Notes: generated by a model from the sequence alone, not told the origin. A stretch of 48,163 nt of DNA from Rhodopseudomonas pentothenatexigens (GCF_900218015.1 NZ_UFQQ01000033.1:1-48163), one strand, 5' to 3'. Positions 15,922 through 24,624 are shown, counted from the first letter of the stretch. Made by a program: numbers and translations.

Positions 15922-16701
15922 GTGCTGCAGGCAGCCAAATCGGCAGCGGACTCGACGTCCACCCTTGGCCCGGCGCGTGTCGGAACGGGCCGGTCGCTTC
16001 TTCTCACCGAAAGCCACCAACCCACCGCCGGACCGCCTTCGCTGATCGACCGGCTCAGCCTGCGCGAGCGCGAGTTGGTCCTCAGGCAGGGCCGCCGCAA
16101 AGTCCTCAATCGCGGCCAGACGCTGTTCAGCCAGGGCGCGCGGCACGACGGCATCTTCCTGATCGAGAGCGGCCGAATCCGGGTGTTCTACACCTCGCCG
16201 CAGGGTCGCGAGATCACGCTGGCCTACTGGCACATCGGCAATTTCGTCGGCGGCCCGGAAGTGTTCGACACCGGCGTGCATCAATGGTCCGGCGTCGCCG
16301 CCACCAATGCGGCCGTCGTGCATCTGCCGGGGAGGGAACTACGCTCGCTGGTTGCCGAGGTTCCGAATCTCGCTATCGGCCTGATCGAGGGATTGAGCTT
16401 CAAGGGCAAGTGTTACTCGGCGCTCGCGCAGATGCTGGGAACGCGCTCGATCACCCAGCGGCTGGCGCATTTGCTGCTGCAACTGGTCGACCTTTACGGA
16501 GTGGATGATGCCGACGGCAAGGTGATTGCAGTCGCATTCACCCACGCCGACATCGCCCACCTGGTCGGTGCGACACGGCAATGGGTCACGATCAGTCTGC
16601 GGCGGATGCAGGAAAAGCGCATCGTCCAGACCCGGCGCTCGCAGATCGTGGTGTGCCGGCCCGACATCCTCGAGGAGATGCGCGGCCACGCCACCGACTA
16701 A
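15922..16701 (+). CDS. Crp/Fnr family transcriptional regulator
   Basis: 259 residues from a GTG start (binding site GAGAGG about 10 bases away). An N-terminal extension of about 40 residues precedes the cyclic-nucleotide-type beta-roll (LFSQGARHDGIFLIESGRIRVFYTSPQGREITLAYW, about 70-110), a long dimer helix (SITQRLAHLLLQLVDLYG) and a winged helix with recognition helix ATRQWVTISLRRMQEKRIV (about 213-231). There is no Fnr-like N-terminal Cys cluster; the effector pocket is not of the CRP cAMP type by eye. Placed between DUF971 and the ABC importer, it is the likely regulator of the shared operator sites, possibly sensing a small redox or sulfur/nitrogen signal. Confidence 0.88.
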   Translation: MLQAAKSAADSTSTLGPARVGTGRSLLLTESHQPTAGPPSLIDRLSLRERELVLRQGRRKVLNRGQTLFSQGARHDGIFLIESGRIRVFYTSPQGREITLAYWHIGNFVGGPEVFDTGVHQWSGVAATNAAVVHLPGRELRSLVAEVPNLAIGLIEGLSFKGKCYSALAQMLGTRSITQRLAHLLLQLVDLYGVDDADGKVIAVAFTHADIAHLVGATRQWVTISLRRMQEKRIVQTRRSQIVVCRPDILEEMRGHATD

Positions 16702-16725
16702 TCCCTCTGCCTATGCAAATGGCTC

Positions 16726-16743
16726 TTAGAAGCAAAATTGCCC
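16726..16743 (+). promoter_or_regulatory. Second shared promoter element, copy 2
   Basis: TTAGAAGCAAAATTGCCC, 15 of 18 bases identical to the element at 15417-15434, and 123 bases before the binding-protein start. It contains GCAAAATTGC, itself a small dyad. Confidence 0.35.
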
Positions 16744-16769
16744 AAGGAGTACGCAACCAGCGTTTTGGC

Positions 16770-16781
16770 GGCAACTAATCC
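16770..16781 (+). promoter_or_regulatory. Putative cluster operator, copy 4 (ABC operon promoter)
   Basis: GGCAACTAATCC lies 85 bases before the binding-protein ATG. It shares GCAACTAAT with the fpr copy and CAACTAAT with the flavoprotein copy, in the same direction relative to transcription, but its right half (CC in place of TG) is degraded. Confidence 0.45.
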
Positions 16782-16866
16782 ACCCGATGGCCCAGTCCGG
16801 ATTTGCTCTAAAGGACCGGGCTACCAATCATGGCGACATCAGCCATCCAAACGAACGGGGATGAGA

Positions 16867-18282
16867 ATGGTCAGCCGCTTTCAGAAACTTCTCGTATCGG
16901 TCACCTGCCTGACTTGGATCTCGGCCCTGCCGGCCGCAGCAGAAACGATCACCATCGGGATCGGCACCCAGGACACCACGACCAACACGGTGACCGCCGG
17001 CACGGTCATTCGGGAGCTTCACCTGCTGGAGAAATATCTCCCCACGACCGGCAAATACGCCAATGTGAAGTTCGAGATCGAGTGGCAGAACTTCACGTCC
17101 GGTCCGCCGGTGACCAACGGGATGATGGCGAACAAGCTGCAGTTCGGCATCATGGGCGACTATCCGCTGATCGTGAACGGCTTCACTTTTCAGAACAATC
17201 CCGAGAGCAAGAGCCGGCTGATCTCGATCGCCGCCTACAGCATGGCGGGATCCGGCAACGGCATCGTCGTCCACAAGGACTCGCCCTACTATGAGCTGTC
17301 CGACCTGAAGGGCAAGCTGGTCAGCGTTCCGTTCGGTTCGGCGGCGCACGGCATGGTGCTGAAGGCGCTGCAGGATCGCAAATATCCGTCCGACTTCTTC
17401 CAGCTGGTGAGCCAGAGCCCGGAAGTCGGCTCGACCAATCTGCAGGAAAAGAAGATCGACGCCCACGCCGACTTCGTCCCATTCGCCGAGCTGCTGCCGT
17501 TCCGCGGCTACGCCCGCAAAATCTTCGACGGCGTCGAAACCAACCTGCCGACCTTCCATGGCACGGTGGTCCGTACCGATTTCGCCGAAAAATATCCCGA
17601 AGTGGTCGTCGCCTACATCAAGGCGGAGATCGCCGCCAATAACTGGCTTCGCCAGGATCCGAAGGTCGCCGCCGAAAAGATCCAGGATTGGACCGGGATC
17701 AACAAGGAGGTGGTGTACATTTTCCTCGGACCGAGCGGCAACATGACCACCGACCCGACCATCAAGCCGGCGCTGATCGACGCCGCCGCGACCGACGTCA
17801 AGGTGCTGCAGAGCCTCGGGCGGATGAAGGAGTTCGATCCGAAAACGTGGGTCGACGACAGCTATGTCCGCAAGGCCTATGCGGAGCTGAAGCTGGACTA
17901 CGACAAGGATCTCGCCTCGACCGCCAACTACGAGATTTCCGGTCAGGACAAGTTCTGCAACAAGCCGATCGGCGAGCCGCGCAAGGCCGGCGAGGTCTGG
18001 GTCGATGGCGAAGGCATCCTGCCGTTCTCGAGCACGCTGTGCACGCTCGGCGCCTATGCGGACTTCAAGGCCAAGAGCAAGAAGATCAACGTCGCCTACG
18101 TGTTCGACGCTTCCCGCGGCATCAAGCTGTTCGCCGACCAGGCGTTCTACGCCGCCGGCAAGGGCGAGATCGTGCCGTTCCTGCTGAAGAAGGACGCCGA
18201 GGCCTACGCCGCCAAGGTCAGCGGCAAGGTCGTCGGCTTCGACGACGCACTGAAGCTGGCGGTGGCGGGAGACAAGACGTGA
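16867..18282 (+). CDS. NitT/TauT-type ABC substrate-binding protein fused to a NosL-like domain
   Basis: 471 residues; usual members of this family have about 330. A signal peptide (cleaved after LPAAA, about residue 24) leads to a periplasmic binding domain (about 25-345) of the SsuA/TauA/NrtA class, with SDLKGKLVSVPFGSAAHG as the typical segment. From about residue 360 comes an extra domain that resembles NosL, the copper-binding nitrous oxide reductase accessory lipoprotein: AYVFDASRG, then DQAFYAAG, VPFLLKKDAEAYA and GKVVGFDDA follow the NosL order. The NosL CxxCGM metal motif is not kept; only scattered Cys (FCNKP, TLCTLG) remain. ATG at 16867 is preferred over 16861 because GGGGAT gives proper spacing. 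First gene of the importer operon; substrate unknown. Confidence 0.85.
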   Translation: MVSRFQKLLVSVTCLTWISALPAAAETITIGIGTQDTTTNTVTAGTVIRELHLLEKYLPTTGKYANVKFEIEWQNFTSGPPVTNGMMANKLQFGIMGDYPLIVNGFTFQNNPESKSRLISIAAYSMAGSGNGIVVHKDSPYYELSDLKGKLVSVPFGSAAHGMVLKALQDRKYPSDFFQLVSQSPEVGSTNLQEKKIDAHADFVPFAELLPFRGYARKIFDGVETNLPTFHGTVVRTDFAEKYPEVVVAYIKAEIAANNWLRQDPKVAAEKIQDWTGINKEVVYIFLGPSGNMTTDPTIKPALIDAAATDVKVLQSLGRMKEFDPKTWVDDSYVRKAYAELKLDYDKDLASTANYEISGQDKFCNKPIGEPRKAGEVWVDGEGILPFSSTLCTLGAYADFKAKSKKINVAYVFDASRGIKLFADQAFYAAGKGEIVPFLLKKDAEAYAAKVSGKVVGFDDALKLAVAGDKT

Positions 18283-19166
18283 GCAGTCCCGCCCTGATGA
18301 CGTCGCGCGACCGGATGGCGGCGGCCGCCGCCCCGGTCGCCCCACGCGAAGCCGGCCCGCCGGCTTTCGCAACGCGCGCCTCGCGCTGGTACCGGCTCAA
18401 CCAGAACAGGCTGCGCGCCGGATTGATCGGCATCGTGTCGCTGCTGCTGTTTCTTCTGGCGTGGCATCTGCTGACGACCTACCGGGTCGTGATGTTTGTG
18501 AAGTTCACCAACGTCCCGACGCCGCTCGCGGTGTACGAGAGCTTCACCCGCGCGATGCACGATCCGAAATTCCTGATGCACGTGCTGCTGAGCTGCCGCC
18601 GGATCTTCTTCGGTTTCGCGCTGGCGGCGATCGTCGGGGTGCCGCTCGGCCTGATCATGGGACGCTTTCGCCTGGTGCACGAGTTCGTGTTTCCGGTCGC
18701 CGAGGTGATGCGGCCGATTCCGGCGATCGCCTGGGTGCCGATGGCGATCATGCTGTGGCCGACCAACGAGCAGAGCATCGTGTTCATCACCTTCATCGGG
18801 GCGTTCTTTCCGATCCTGGTCAACACGCTGCACGGCATGACGCTGGTCGATCCGGTGCTGGTGCGGGCCGCCAAATGTCTCGGCGCCCGCGAGGCGTCGA
18901 TCTTCCGCGAGGTGTATTTCCCGGCGGCGCTGCCGCACATCTTCACCGGACTGACCGTGGGGATGGGCGTCGCCTGGGTGTCGCTGATCGCCGCCGAGAT
19001 GATCTCGGGACAGTTCGGCATCGGTTACTTCACCTGGGAAGCCTACTCGCTGGTGCAGTATCCCGACATCGCGCTCGGCATGATCGCAATCGGCGTGCTC
19101 GGGCTCGGCTCCAGCCTGCTGATCCGCTCGGCCGGCACACTGGTGATGCCATGGAGGCTACGATGA
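18279..19166 (+). CDS. ABC importer permease (NitT/TauT, SsuC-like)
   Basis: 295 residues with about six membrane segments. The EAA loop that docks on the ATPase reads VRAAKCLGAREASIFREVYFPAALPHIFTG, with the conserved Gly. The GTG at 18279 overlaps the binding-protein stop (GTGA), giving translational coupling, with GGCGGGAGA upstream; an ATG at 18297 is a possible alternative. The first 40 residues are an Ala/Arg-rich cytoplasmic tail. It works with the binding protein and the ATPase encoded next, importing a small anion such as a sulfonate or a related solute by family analogy. Confidence 0.92.
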   Translation: MSSPALMTSRDRMAAAAAPVAPREAGPPAFATRASRWYRLNQNRLRAGLIGIVSLLLFLLAWHLLTTYRVVMFVKFTNVPTPLAVYESFTRAMHDPKFLMHVLLSCRRIFFGFALAAIVGVPLGLIMGRFRLVHEFVFPVAEVMRPIPAIAWVPMAIMLWPTNEQSIVFITFIGAFFPILVNTLHGMTLVDPVLVRAAKCLGAREASIFREVYFPAALPHIFTGLTVGMGVAWVSLIAAEMISGQFGIGYFTWEAYSLVQYPDIALGMIAIGVLGLGSSLLIRSAGTLVMPWRLR

Positions 19167-20035
19167 GCCAGTCTGCTTCCGAGGCCCGTCAGGGCCGGAT
19201 CGAGGTCCGCGATTTCGCGCTCCGCTACGAGACCATCGACGGCTCGGTGGAGGCGGTCACCGACACCCAGATCCATGTCGAGCCCGGCGAGTTCGTGTCG
19301 ATCGTCGGCCCGTCCGGCTGCGGCAAGTCCACGCTGCTGAATGCGGTCGCCGGCTTCCTGAAGCCGACCAGTGGCGTCGTCACCGTCGACGGCGAGAAGG
19401 TGACCGGGCCGAGCGCAGAGCGCGGCATGGTGTTCCAGCAATACTCGCTGTTTCCATGGAAGACCGTGCGCGAGAACGTCGAGTTCGGCCTGAAGATGCG
19501 CGGCATGTCCCGCTTCGAGCGCGAACGGGCGGCGCGCACGCTGCTCGGCCTCGCCGGGCTCGAGGCGTTCGAGAAGCACTATCCCGAGCGGCTGTCCGGC
19601 GGCATGAAGCAGCGCGTCGGCATCGTTCGTGCACTGGCGACCGGGCCGAAGGTGCTGCTGCTCGACGAGCCGTTCGGCGCGCTCGACGCCCAGACCCGGA
19701 TCATCATGCAGCAGATCCTCACCAACATGTGGCAGCGGCTGAAGATCTCGGTGCTGTTCGTCACTCACGACATCGACGAGGCGATCTTCCTGTCGGACCG
19801 GGTGTATTGCATGACGGCGCGGCCCGGCTCGATCAAGGCGGAGATCCGAATCCCATTGGAGCGGCCGCGGCAGCAGTCGATGATGATGTCGTCGGAATTC
19901 CTGGCGCTGCGGCGCGGATTGATGTCGCTGATCCGCGAGGAGAGCCTGAAGGCGATGGGCGGCGAGATCACCGATCTCGGCATGCAGGGGCTCAGCATCG
20001 AGCTGCAGGGCCATTCGCTGCCGGAGGTGCTTTAG
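19163..20035 (+). CDS. ABC importer ATPase (NitT/TauT, SsuB-like)
   Basis: 290 residues. Walker A GPSGCGKST (49-57), Q-loop VFQQYSLFPWKT, signature LSGGMKQR, Walker B LLLDEPFGALD and the switch His in VTHDIDEA are all intact. The ATG at 19163 overlaps the permease stop as ATGA, and GGAGG lies 6 bases upstream; an ATG at 19151 is less well placed. The C-terminal 40 residues after RPRQQ are a short tail seen in many SsuB/TauB proteins. Last gene of the three-gene importer operon. Confidence 0.93.
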   Translation: MSQSASEARQGRIEVRDFALRYETIDGSVEAVTDTQIHVEPGEFVSIVGPSGCGKSTLLNAVAGFLKPTSGVVTVDGEKVTGPSAERGMVFQQYSLFPWKTVRENVEFGLKMRGMSRFERERAARTLLGLAGLEAFEKHYPERLSGGMKQRVGIVRALATGPKVLLLDEPFGALDAQTRIIMQQILTNMWQRLKISVLFVTHDIDEAIFLSDRVYCMTARPGSIKAEIRIPLERPRQQSMMMSSEFLALRRGLMSLIREESLKAMGGEITDLGMQGLSIELQGHSLPEVL

Positions 20036-20061
20036 CGGGACAAGGCCGCTCCGAGAATCCC

Positions 20062-20094
20062 GGAGCCGGCCCGTCGAGCAAGCTCGGCGGCTCC
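20062..20094. terminator. Hairpin between convergent genes
   Basis: GGAGCCG at 20062-20068 pairs with CGGCTCC at 20088-20094, and an inner CGAGC/GCTCG stem closes on AA. It sits in the 58-base gap between the ABC ATPase and the convergent CoA-transferase gene. No T-run on either side, so the assignment is moderate. Confidence 0.45.
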
Positions 20095-21302
20095 TAGCCG
20101 ACGGCGCCGGAGGCGCGCAGCGCCTTGATGGCGGCGTCATCGTAGCCTGCGCTGCGCAGCACTTCGTCGCTGTGCTCGCCGATGCCCGGCGGCTTGCGCG
20201 GCCGCGTCTTGGTGCTGCCTTCGATCCAGATCGGGCTGTTGATGGTCAGCGTAGTGTCGTTCTCGAACGGCACCAGCACTTCGTTCTCGATCAACTGCTG
20301 GTCGGTGGTGATATCGTCGAGAATGCCAACGACGCCGAACACGATGCCGGTGCCGTCCAGCGCCTTGCGCCAGTCGGCGAGGTCGCGGGTGGCGAAAGTC
20401 TCGTCGAAGATGCCGATCAGTTCGATCGAGCGGGCGTGACGGTCCGCCTTGGTGGCGAAGCGCGGATCGTCGGTCAGATCCTCGCGGCCGAGACACTTCG
20501 TCAGAATCGGCCACTGCTTCTCTTCGTTGAGCAGCGACAGGATCAGCCAGCGGCCGTCGCGGCAGCGATAGTGGTTGGCCACCGCGTTGAGCGCGCGTTC
20601 GCGCGGCCGCCGCGGCTGGAACTCGGCGCCGACCAGCTTCGCCTGCGCCAGCACGCTGGTCGACCACAGCCCGTTGGCCATCAGGTTCGACTTCACCTCG
20701 CTGCCTTTGCCGGTGCGCTCGCGCTTGTACAAAGCGGTGACGATCGCGCCGAACAGCGACATCGCGCAGGGATGGTCGCCCATGCCGGCGACCGATCGCG
20801 CCGGGGTGGAGTCTTCGTCGGCCCGCACCAGGTCCATCATGCCCGAACGCGCCCACCAGGCATTGCTGTCGAAGCCTGGCTTGTTGGCTTCCGCGCCGCG
20901 TTCGCCGTAGCCGGTGAAGCTCGCATAGATCAGCCGCTCGTTCAGCGGCGCTAGGTCGGCATACGACACGCCGAGCCGCGCCCGCACCGGTGGCGGGAAG
21001 TTGGTGATGAACACGTCGGCCTCGGCGACCAGCTTGCGCAGCACCTCCTTGCCCTCTGGTTTGGCGAGGTCGAGGGCGAGGCTGCGCTTGTTGCGGGCCT
21101 CCAGCATCCACGCGTAGTTGCGGTCGCTGATCGGATAGCCCGGCAGGTTCGGCAGGTTGCGATAGGGATCGCCGGCACCCGGCGGTTCGATCTTGATGAC
21201 GTCGGCGCCGAAATCGGACAGCACGGTCGCGGCCGCCGGTGCAGCGATGAAACTCGCGCAATCGAGCACCTTGAGGCCGCTGAAGATGCCGTTGTCGTCC
21301 AT
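20094..21302 (-). CDS. CoA-transferase family III (CaiB/BaiF)
   Basis: 402 residues, the family length. N-terminal LKVLDCASFIAAPAAATVLSDFGADVIKIEPPGAGDPYR is the classic CaiB/BaiF opening, and NKRSLALDLAKPEGKEVLRKLVAEADVFITNF follows. The Asp of MMDLVRA (about residue 173) is placed as the catalytic carboxylate that forms the CoA-anhydride intermediate. Family members swap CoA between carboxylic acids such as oxalate/formate, carnitine or bile acids. Its acceptor is not evident. GGGAG lies 9 bases before the ATG. It is on the same strand as putA, 166 bases downstream of it, so co-transcription is possible. Confidence 0.88.
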   Translation of the reverse strand: MDDNGIFSGLKVLDCASFIAAPAAATVLSDFGADVIKIEPPGAGDPYRNLPNLPGYPISDRNYAWMLEARNKRSLALDLAKPEGKEVLRKLVAEADVFITNFPPPVRARLGVSYADLAPLNERLIYASFTGYGERGAEANKPGFDSNAWWARSGMMDLVRADEDSTPARSVAGMGDHPCAMSLFGAIVTALYKRERTGKGSEVKSNLMANGLWSTSVLAQAKLVGAEFQPRRPRERALNAVANHYRCRDGRWLILSLLNEEKQWPILTKCLGREDLTDDPRFATKADRHARSIELIGIFDETFATRDLADWRKALDGTGIVFGVVGILDDITTDQQLIENEVLVPFENDTTLTINSPIWIEGSTKTRPRKPPGIGEHSDEVLRSAGYDDAAIKALRASGAVG

Positions 21303-21468
21303 GCGCGTGAACTCCCTCGTGCTTTTGTTATTTCGTTATCCGGAAATTCGCGCGAAAGCGCGTCGATCCGTTCTCTGTCGCATATGAACCGGGTTATCAG
21401 CACGATGCAATATTGGAACCTGCATGGAGGTCTTCCGACGACGCGCGCAGGTTGAGGGGTGACGACGG

Positions 21469-24400
21469 CTAGTCGCCGTCCGTCAGCAGAGCGGCATTGC
21501 CACCGGCGGCTGCGGTGTTGATCGACACCATCTGTTCCAGCGCGAAGCGCGGCAGATAGTGCGGCCCGCCGGCTTTCGGCCCTGTGCCGGACAGGCCGGA
21601 GCCGCCGAACGGCTGCACTCCGACGACGGCGCCGACGATGTTGCGGTTGACATAGATGTTGCCGGTCGGCAGCCGCGCGATCACCCGTGCGATCGTGTCG
21701 TCGATCCGCGACTGCACGCCGAGCGTGAGCGCGTAGCCTGTCCCTGCGATGTCGCCGAGCAGATTGTCGAACTGCGTCGCCTTGTAACGCACCACATGCA
21801 GGATCGGGCCGAACACTTCCTCGGTGAGCTGCGAGGCACGGCTGAGCTCGAAGACGTGCGGCGCGACGAAGTTGCCACTGGCTGGTGCGGTGCCGGCGAA
21901 GTGCAGCCGCGCCGCGCGCGTCATCGCCGCGATATGGGCGTCGAGCCTGGCCTTCGCCTCTGCGTCGATCACCGGTCCGACATGCGTCGCCGGATCGCGC
22001 GGATCGCCTATTCGCAGTTCCCTGGCCGCGCCGGCGATCATCGCGATGACACGGTCCGCAACGTCCGCCTGCACGCACAAGAGCCGCAGCGCTGAGCAGC
22101 GCTGGCCCGCGGAGCGAAACGCGGAGGCGATCACGTCGTCGGCGACCTGCTCGGGCAGTGCGGTGGCGTCGACGATCATGGCGTTGATGCCGCCGGTCTC
22201 GGCGATCAACGGCACGATCGGACCGTCCTTGGCGGCGAGCGTGCGGTTGATCGTCCGCGCCACCTCGGTCGAGCCGGTGAAGACGACGCCGGCGACGTCG
22301 GGTTGCTCGACCAGCGTCGCGCCGATACTGCCGTCGCCCTGCACCAGATGCAGCGCCGTGCGCGGCACGCCGGCTTCGTGCAGCAGGCGGACCGCAAGAT
22401 CGGCGATCACCGGCGTCTGCTCGGCGGGCTTGGCGACCACCGCGTTGCCGGCGATCAGCGCCGCCGTGACCTGGCCGAGGAAGATCGCAAGCGGAAAATT
22501 CCACGGGCTGATCGCCACGAACACGCCGCGACCGCGCAAGCCGAGCGTATTGCGTTCGCCGGTCGGGCCGGGCAGGGCGAGCGGCTCGCCGAACAGCTGC
22601 CGGCCTTCGCTGGCGTAGTAGCGGCAGTAGTCGATCGCTTCGCGCACTTCCGCCACGCAATCGTCGAGCGTCTTGCCGCCCTCGTCTTGCAGGAGGGCGA
22701 CGAATGCCGCACGGCGCTGCTCCAGCAGATCGCCGGCGCGCTCCAGGATGGCCGCGCGGTGATCGACCGGGGTCAGGCTCCACGACTCGAAACCGCCGCG
22801 CGCGGCAGTGATCGCCGCTCCGACCTGCGCGGGCGTCGCGGCGGCGATGGTCGGCAGCGGCCGGCGCGCGGTCTCGATCTCGCCGAGCAGTTCGGCGAGC
22901 GCAGCACGATCGCCGAACTCGATGCCGCGCGAATTGAGCCGCTGCGGCTGATACAGATCGCACGGCAACGGGATCGCCGGGTTTCGCGCGGTCTCAGACC
23001 GGCCGATCAGTATGGCAGGTCGTGTCAGCAGCTCGGCGATCGGCACGTTGTCGTCGCCGGCCTGCGCGACGAAGGACGAGTTGGCGCCGTTCTCCAAGAG
23101 CCGCCGCACCAGATAGGCCAAGAGATCGCGATGGCCGCCGACCGGCGCGTAGATCCGGCACACCGCCTGCGGATGCTCGGCGAGCAGCCGCGCGTAAAGC
23201 GCTTCGCCCATGCCGTGCAGCCGCTGAAATTCGTAGCCGTCGCTGCCGTCGGAGAGTTCCAGAATGGTCGCGACCGTCAGCGCGTTGTGGCTGGCGAATT
23301 GCGGGAACAGTCGCGGCCGCAGCGACAGCAGCTTACCGGCACAGTTCAGGTAGTTGAGATCGGTCATCGGCTTCCTGGTGAACACCGGGTAGTCGACGAG
23401 GCCGCGTTCCTGCGCGCGCTTGATCTCGGTGTCCCAATAGGCGCCCTTCACCAGCCGCAGCATCACACGCCGATCGAGTGCACGCGCAAGGTCGGCGACA
23501 TGATCGATCACCGCAGCGGCGCGCTTCTGATACGCCTGCACGGCGAGGCCGTAGCCGTCCCAGCCGCTGAGCGATGGATCTGCGAAGCAGGCGGCGAACA
23601 CCTCGAGCGACAGTTCGAGCCGGTCGGCTTCCTCGGCGTCGACCGTGAAAGCGAGGTCGTGGCTCCTGGCGAGCCGCGCCAGCTCAAGCAGCCGCGGAGT
23701 CAGCTCACGCATCACGCGGTCGTGGCTGATCGCTTCGAATCGCGGATGCAGCGCCGACAGCTTCACCGAGATGCCCGGCCGCGCCGGCAGCGCGGCGTTT
23801 CTGGCGGCGCGGCCGATCGCCGTGATGGCGTCGGCGTAGGACTGATAGTAGCGCTCGGCGTCCTCGGCCGTGCGCGCGCCTTCGCCGAGCATGTCGTAGG
23901 AGTAGCGCGAGCCTTCGCCGGCGTGCGCCTCAGCGCGGGCGAGCGCGGCCGCGATGGTTTCGCCGAGGACGAAGTGATTGCCGATCAGCCGCATCGCCTG
24001 TCGGGTCGCCGCGCGTACCGCCGGAGCACCGATCCGCCTGGTCAGCGCCGCCAGCGTGCCTTGCGGCGTCTCGCCGGCGTGAACCAGGCGCGCCGACAGG
24101 CCGAGCGCCCAGGCCGAGGCGTTCACGAGCAGCGCGTCGGACTTGATGCGGTGATGCGCGAAATCGCCCTGGCCGAGCTTGTCCTCGATGAAGGCATCGG
24201 CCGTCGCCGCATCCGGAACCCGCAGCAGCGCTTCGGCCAGCACCATTAGGGCCAGCCCTTCCTTGGTCGACAGTGCAAATTCGCGCAGCATCGCGTCGAC
24301 GCCGCCGAAAGCGTGCTCACTGCCCCGGATCGCAGAGATCAGTTCGGTGGCGAGGCGGTCGATCCGCGCTTCGCGATCGGGCGGCAGCGCGGCGGTCGCC

Positions 24401-24477
24401 AGCAGATCCGCCGCCAGCGCGAGGTCATCGGGCGCATAGGCTGCAGTGAAGGTGGCAAGCGGCGAGTCGGATGGCAT
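21469..24477 (-). CDS. putA: Bifunctional proline dehydrogenase / P5C dehydrogenase
   Basis: 1002 residues from the ATG at 24477 (binding site GGGGA). The N-terminal half is the FAD proline dehydrogenase barrel (VKLSALHPRFEAI, FTVDAEEADRLELSLE, MLRLVKGAYWDTEIKRAQ, YAPVGGH), and the C-terminal half is an NAD aldehyde dehydrogenase (SPWNFPLAIFLGQV, FTGSTEVA, ETGG, GQRCSALRLLCVQ with the catalytic Cys, PFGGSGLSGTGPKAGG). It oxidises proline to glutamate at the inner membrane face. There is no N-terminal ribbon-helix-helix domain, so unlike E. coli PutA it is not a DNA-binding repressor. Its usual alphaproteobacterial activator PutR is not adjacent. The frame is open upstream to 24576 but those codons are not PutA-like. 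Confidence 0.95.
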   Translation of the reverse strand: MPSDSPLATFTAAYAPDDLALAADLLATAALPPDREARIDRLATELISAIRGSEHAFGGVDAMLREFALSTKEGLALMVLAEALLRVPDAATADAFIEDKLGQGDFAHHRIKSDALLVNASAWALGLSARLVHAGETPQGTLAALTRRIGAPAVRAATRQAMRLIGNHFVLGETIAAALARAEAHAGEGSRYSYDMLGEGARTAEDAERYYQSYADAITAIGRAARNAALPARPGISVKLSALHPRFEAISHDRVMRELTPRLLELARLARSHDLAFTVDAEEADRLELSLEVFAACFADPSLSGWDGYGLAVQAYQKRAAAVIDHVADLARALDRRVMLRLVKGAYWDTEIKRAQERGLVDYPVFTRKPMTDLNYLNCAGKLLSLRPRLFPQFASHNALTVATILELSDGSDGYEFQRLHGMGEALYARLLAEHPQAVCRIYAPVGGHRDLLAYLVRRLLENGANSSFVAQAGDDNVPIAELLTRPAILIGRSETARNPAIPLPCDLYQPQRLNSRGIEFGDRAALAELLGEIETARRPLPTIAAATPAQVGAAITAARGGFESWSLTPVDHRAAILERAGDLLEQRRAAFVALLQDEGGKTLDDCVAEVREAIDYCRYYASEGRQLFGEPLALPGPTGERNTLGLRGRGVFVAISPWNFPLAIFLGQVTAALIAGNAVVAKPAEQTPVIADLAVRLLHEAGVPRTALHLVQGDGSIGATLVEQPDVAGVVFTGSTEVARTINRTLAAKDGPIVPLIAETGGINAMIVDATALPEQVADDVIASAFRSAGQRCSALRLLCVQADVADRVIAMIAGAARELRIGDPRDPATHVGPVIDAEAKARLDAHIAAMTRAARLHFAGTAPASGNFVAPHVFELSRASQLTEEVFGPILHVVRYKATQFDNLLGDIAGTGYALTLGVQSRIDDTIARVIARLPTGNIYVNRNIVGAVVGVQPFGGSGLSGTGPKAGGPHYLPRFALEQMVSINTAAAGGNAALLTDGD

Positions 24478-24624
24478 GGCGATCGGTCCCCGAAGCCGGC
24501 CCGGAAGGTGTGGACGACCTGCATCAGCGTGGCCGACAAATGCGGTGCCGCCCGACTCCCATATTGGCACGACCATGCCGCCACGCTAGCGTCACCTCGT
24601 GAGGATCGCGGCCGAGGAATGCGA

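Noticed and set aside
16738-16866. Longer N-terminus for the NosL-fused binding protein
   Set aside because: The extra residues come before a clear signal peptide and would cover the promoter and shared operator sites.
21330-21347. ATTTC-N8-GAAAT dyad upstream of the CoA-transferase gene
   Set aside because: Arms are only 5 bases and no regulator gene is adjacent; chance is likely.
22303-24249. 648-residue plus-strand frame opposite putA
   Set aside because: Antisense shadow, Arg/Gln-rich with no recognisable domain.
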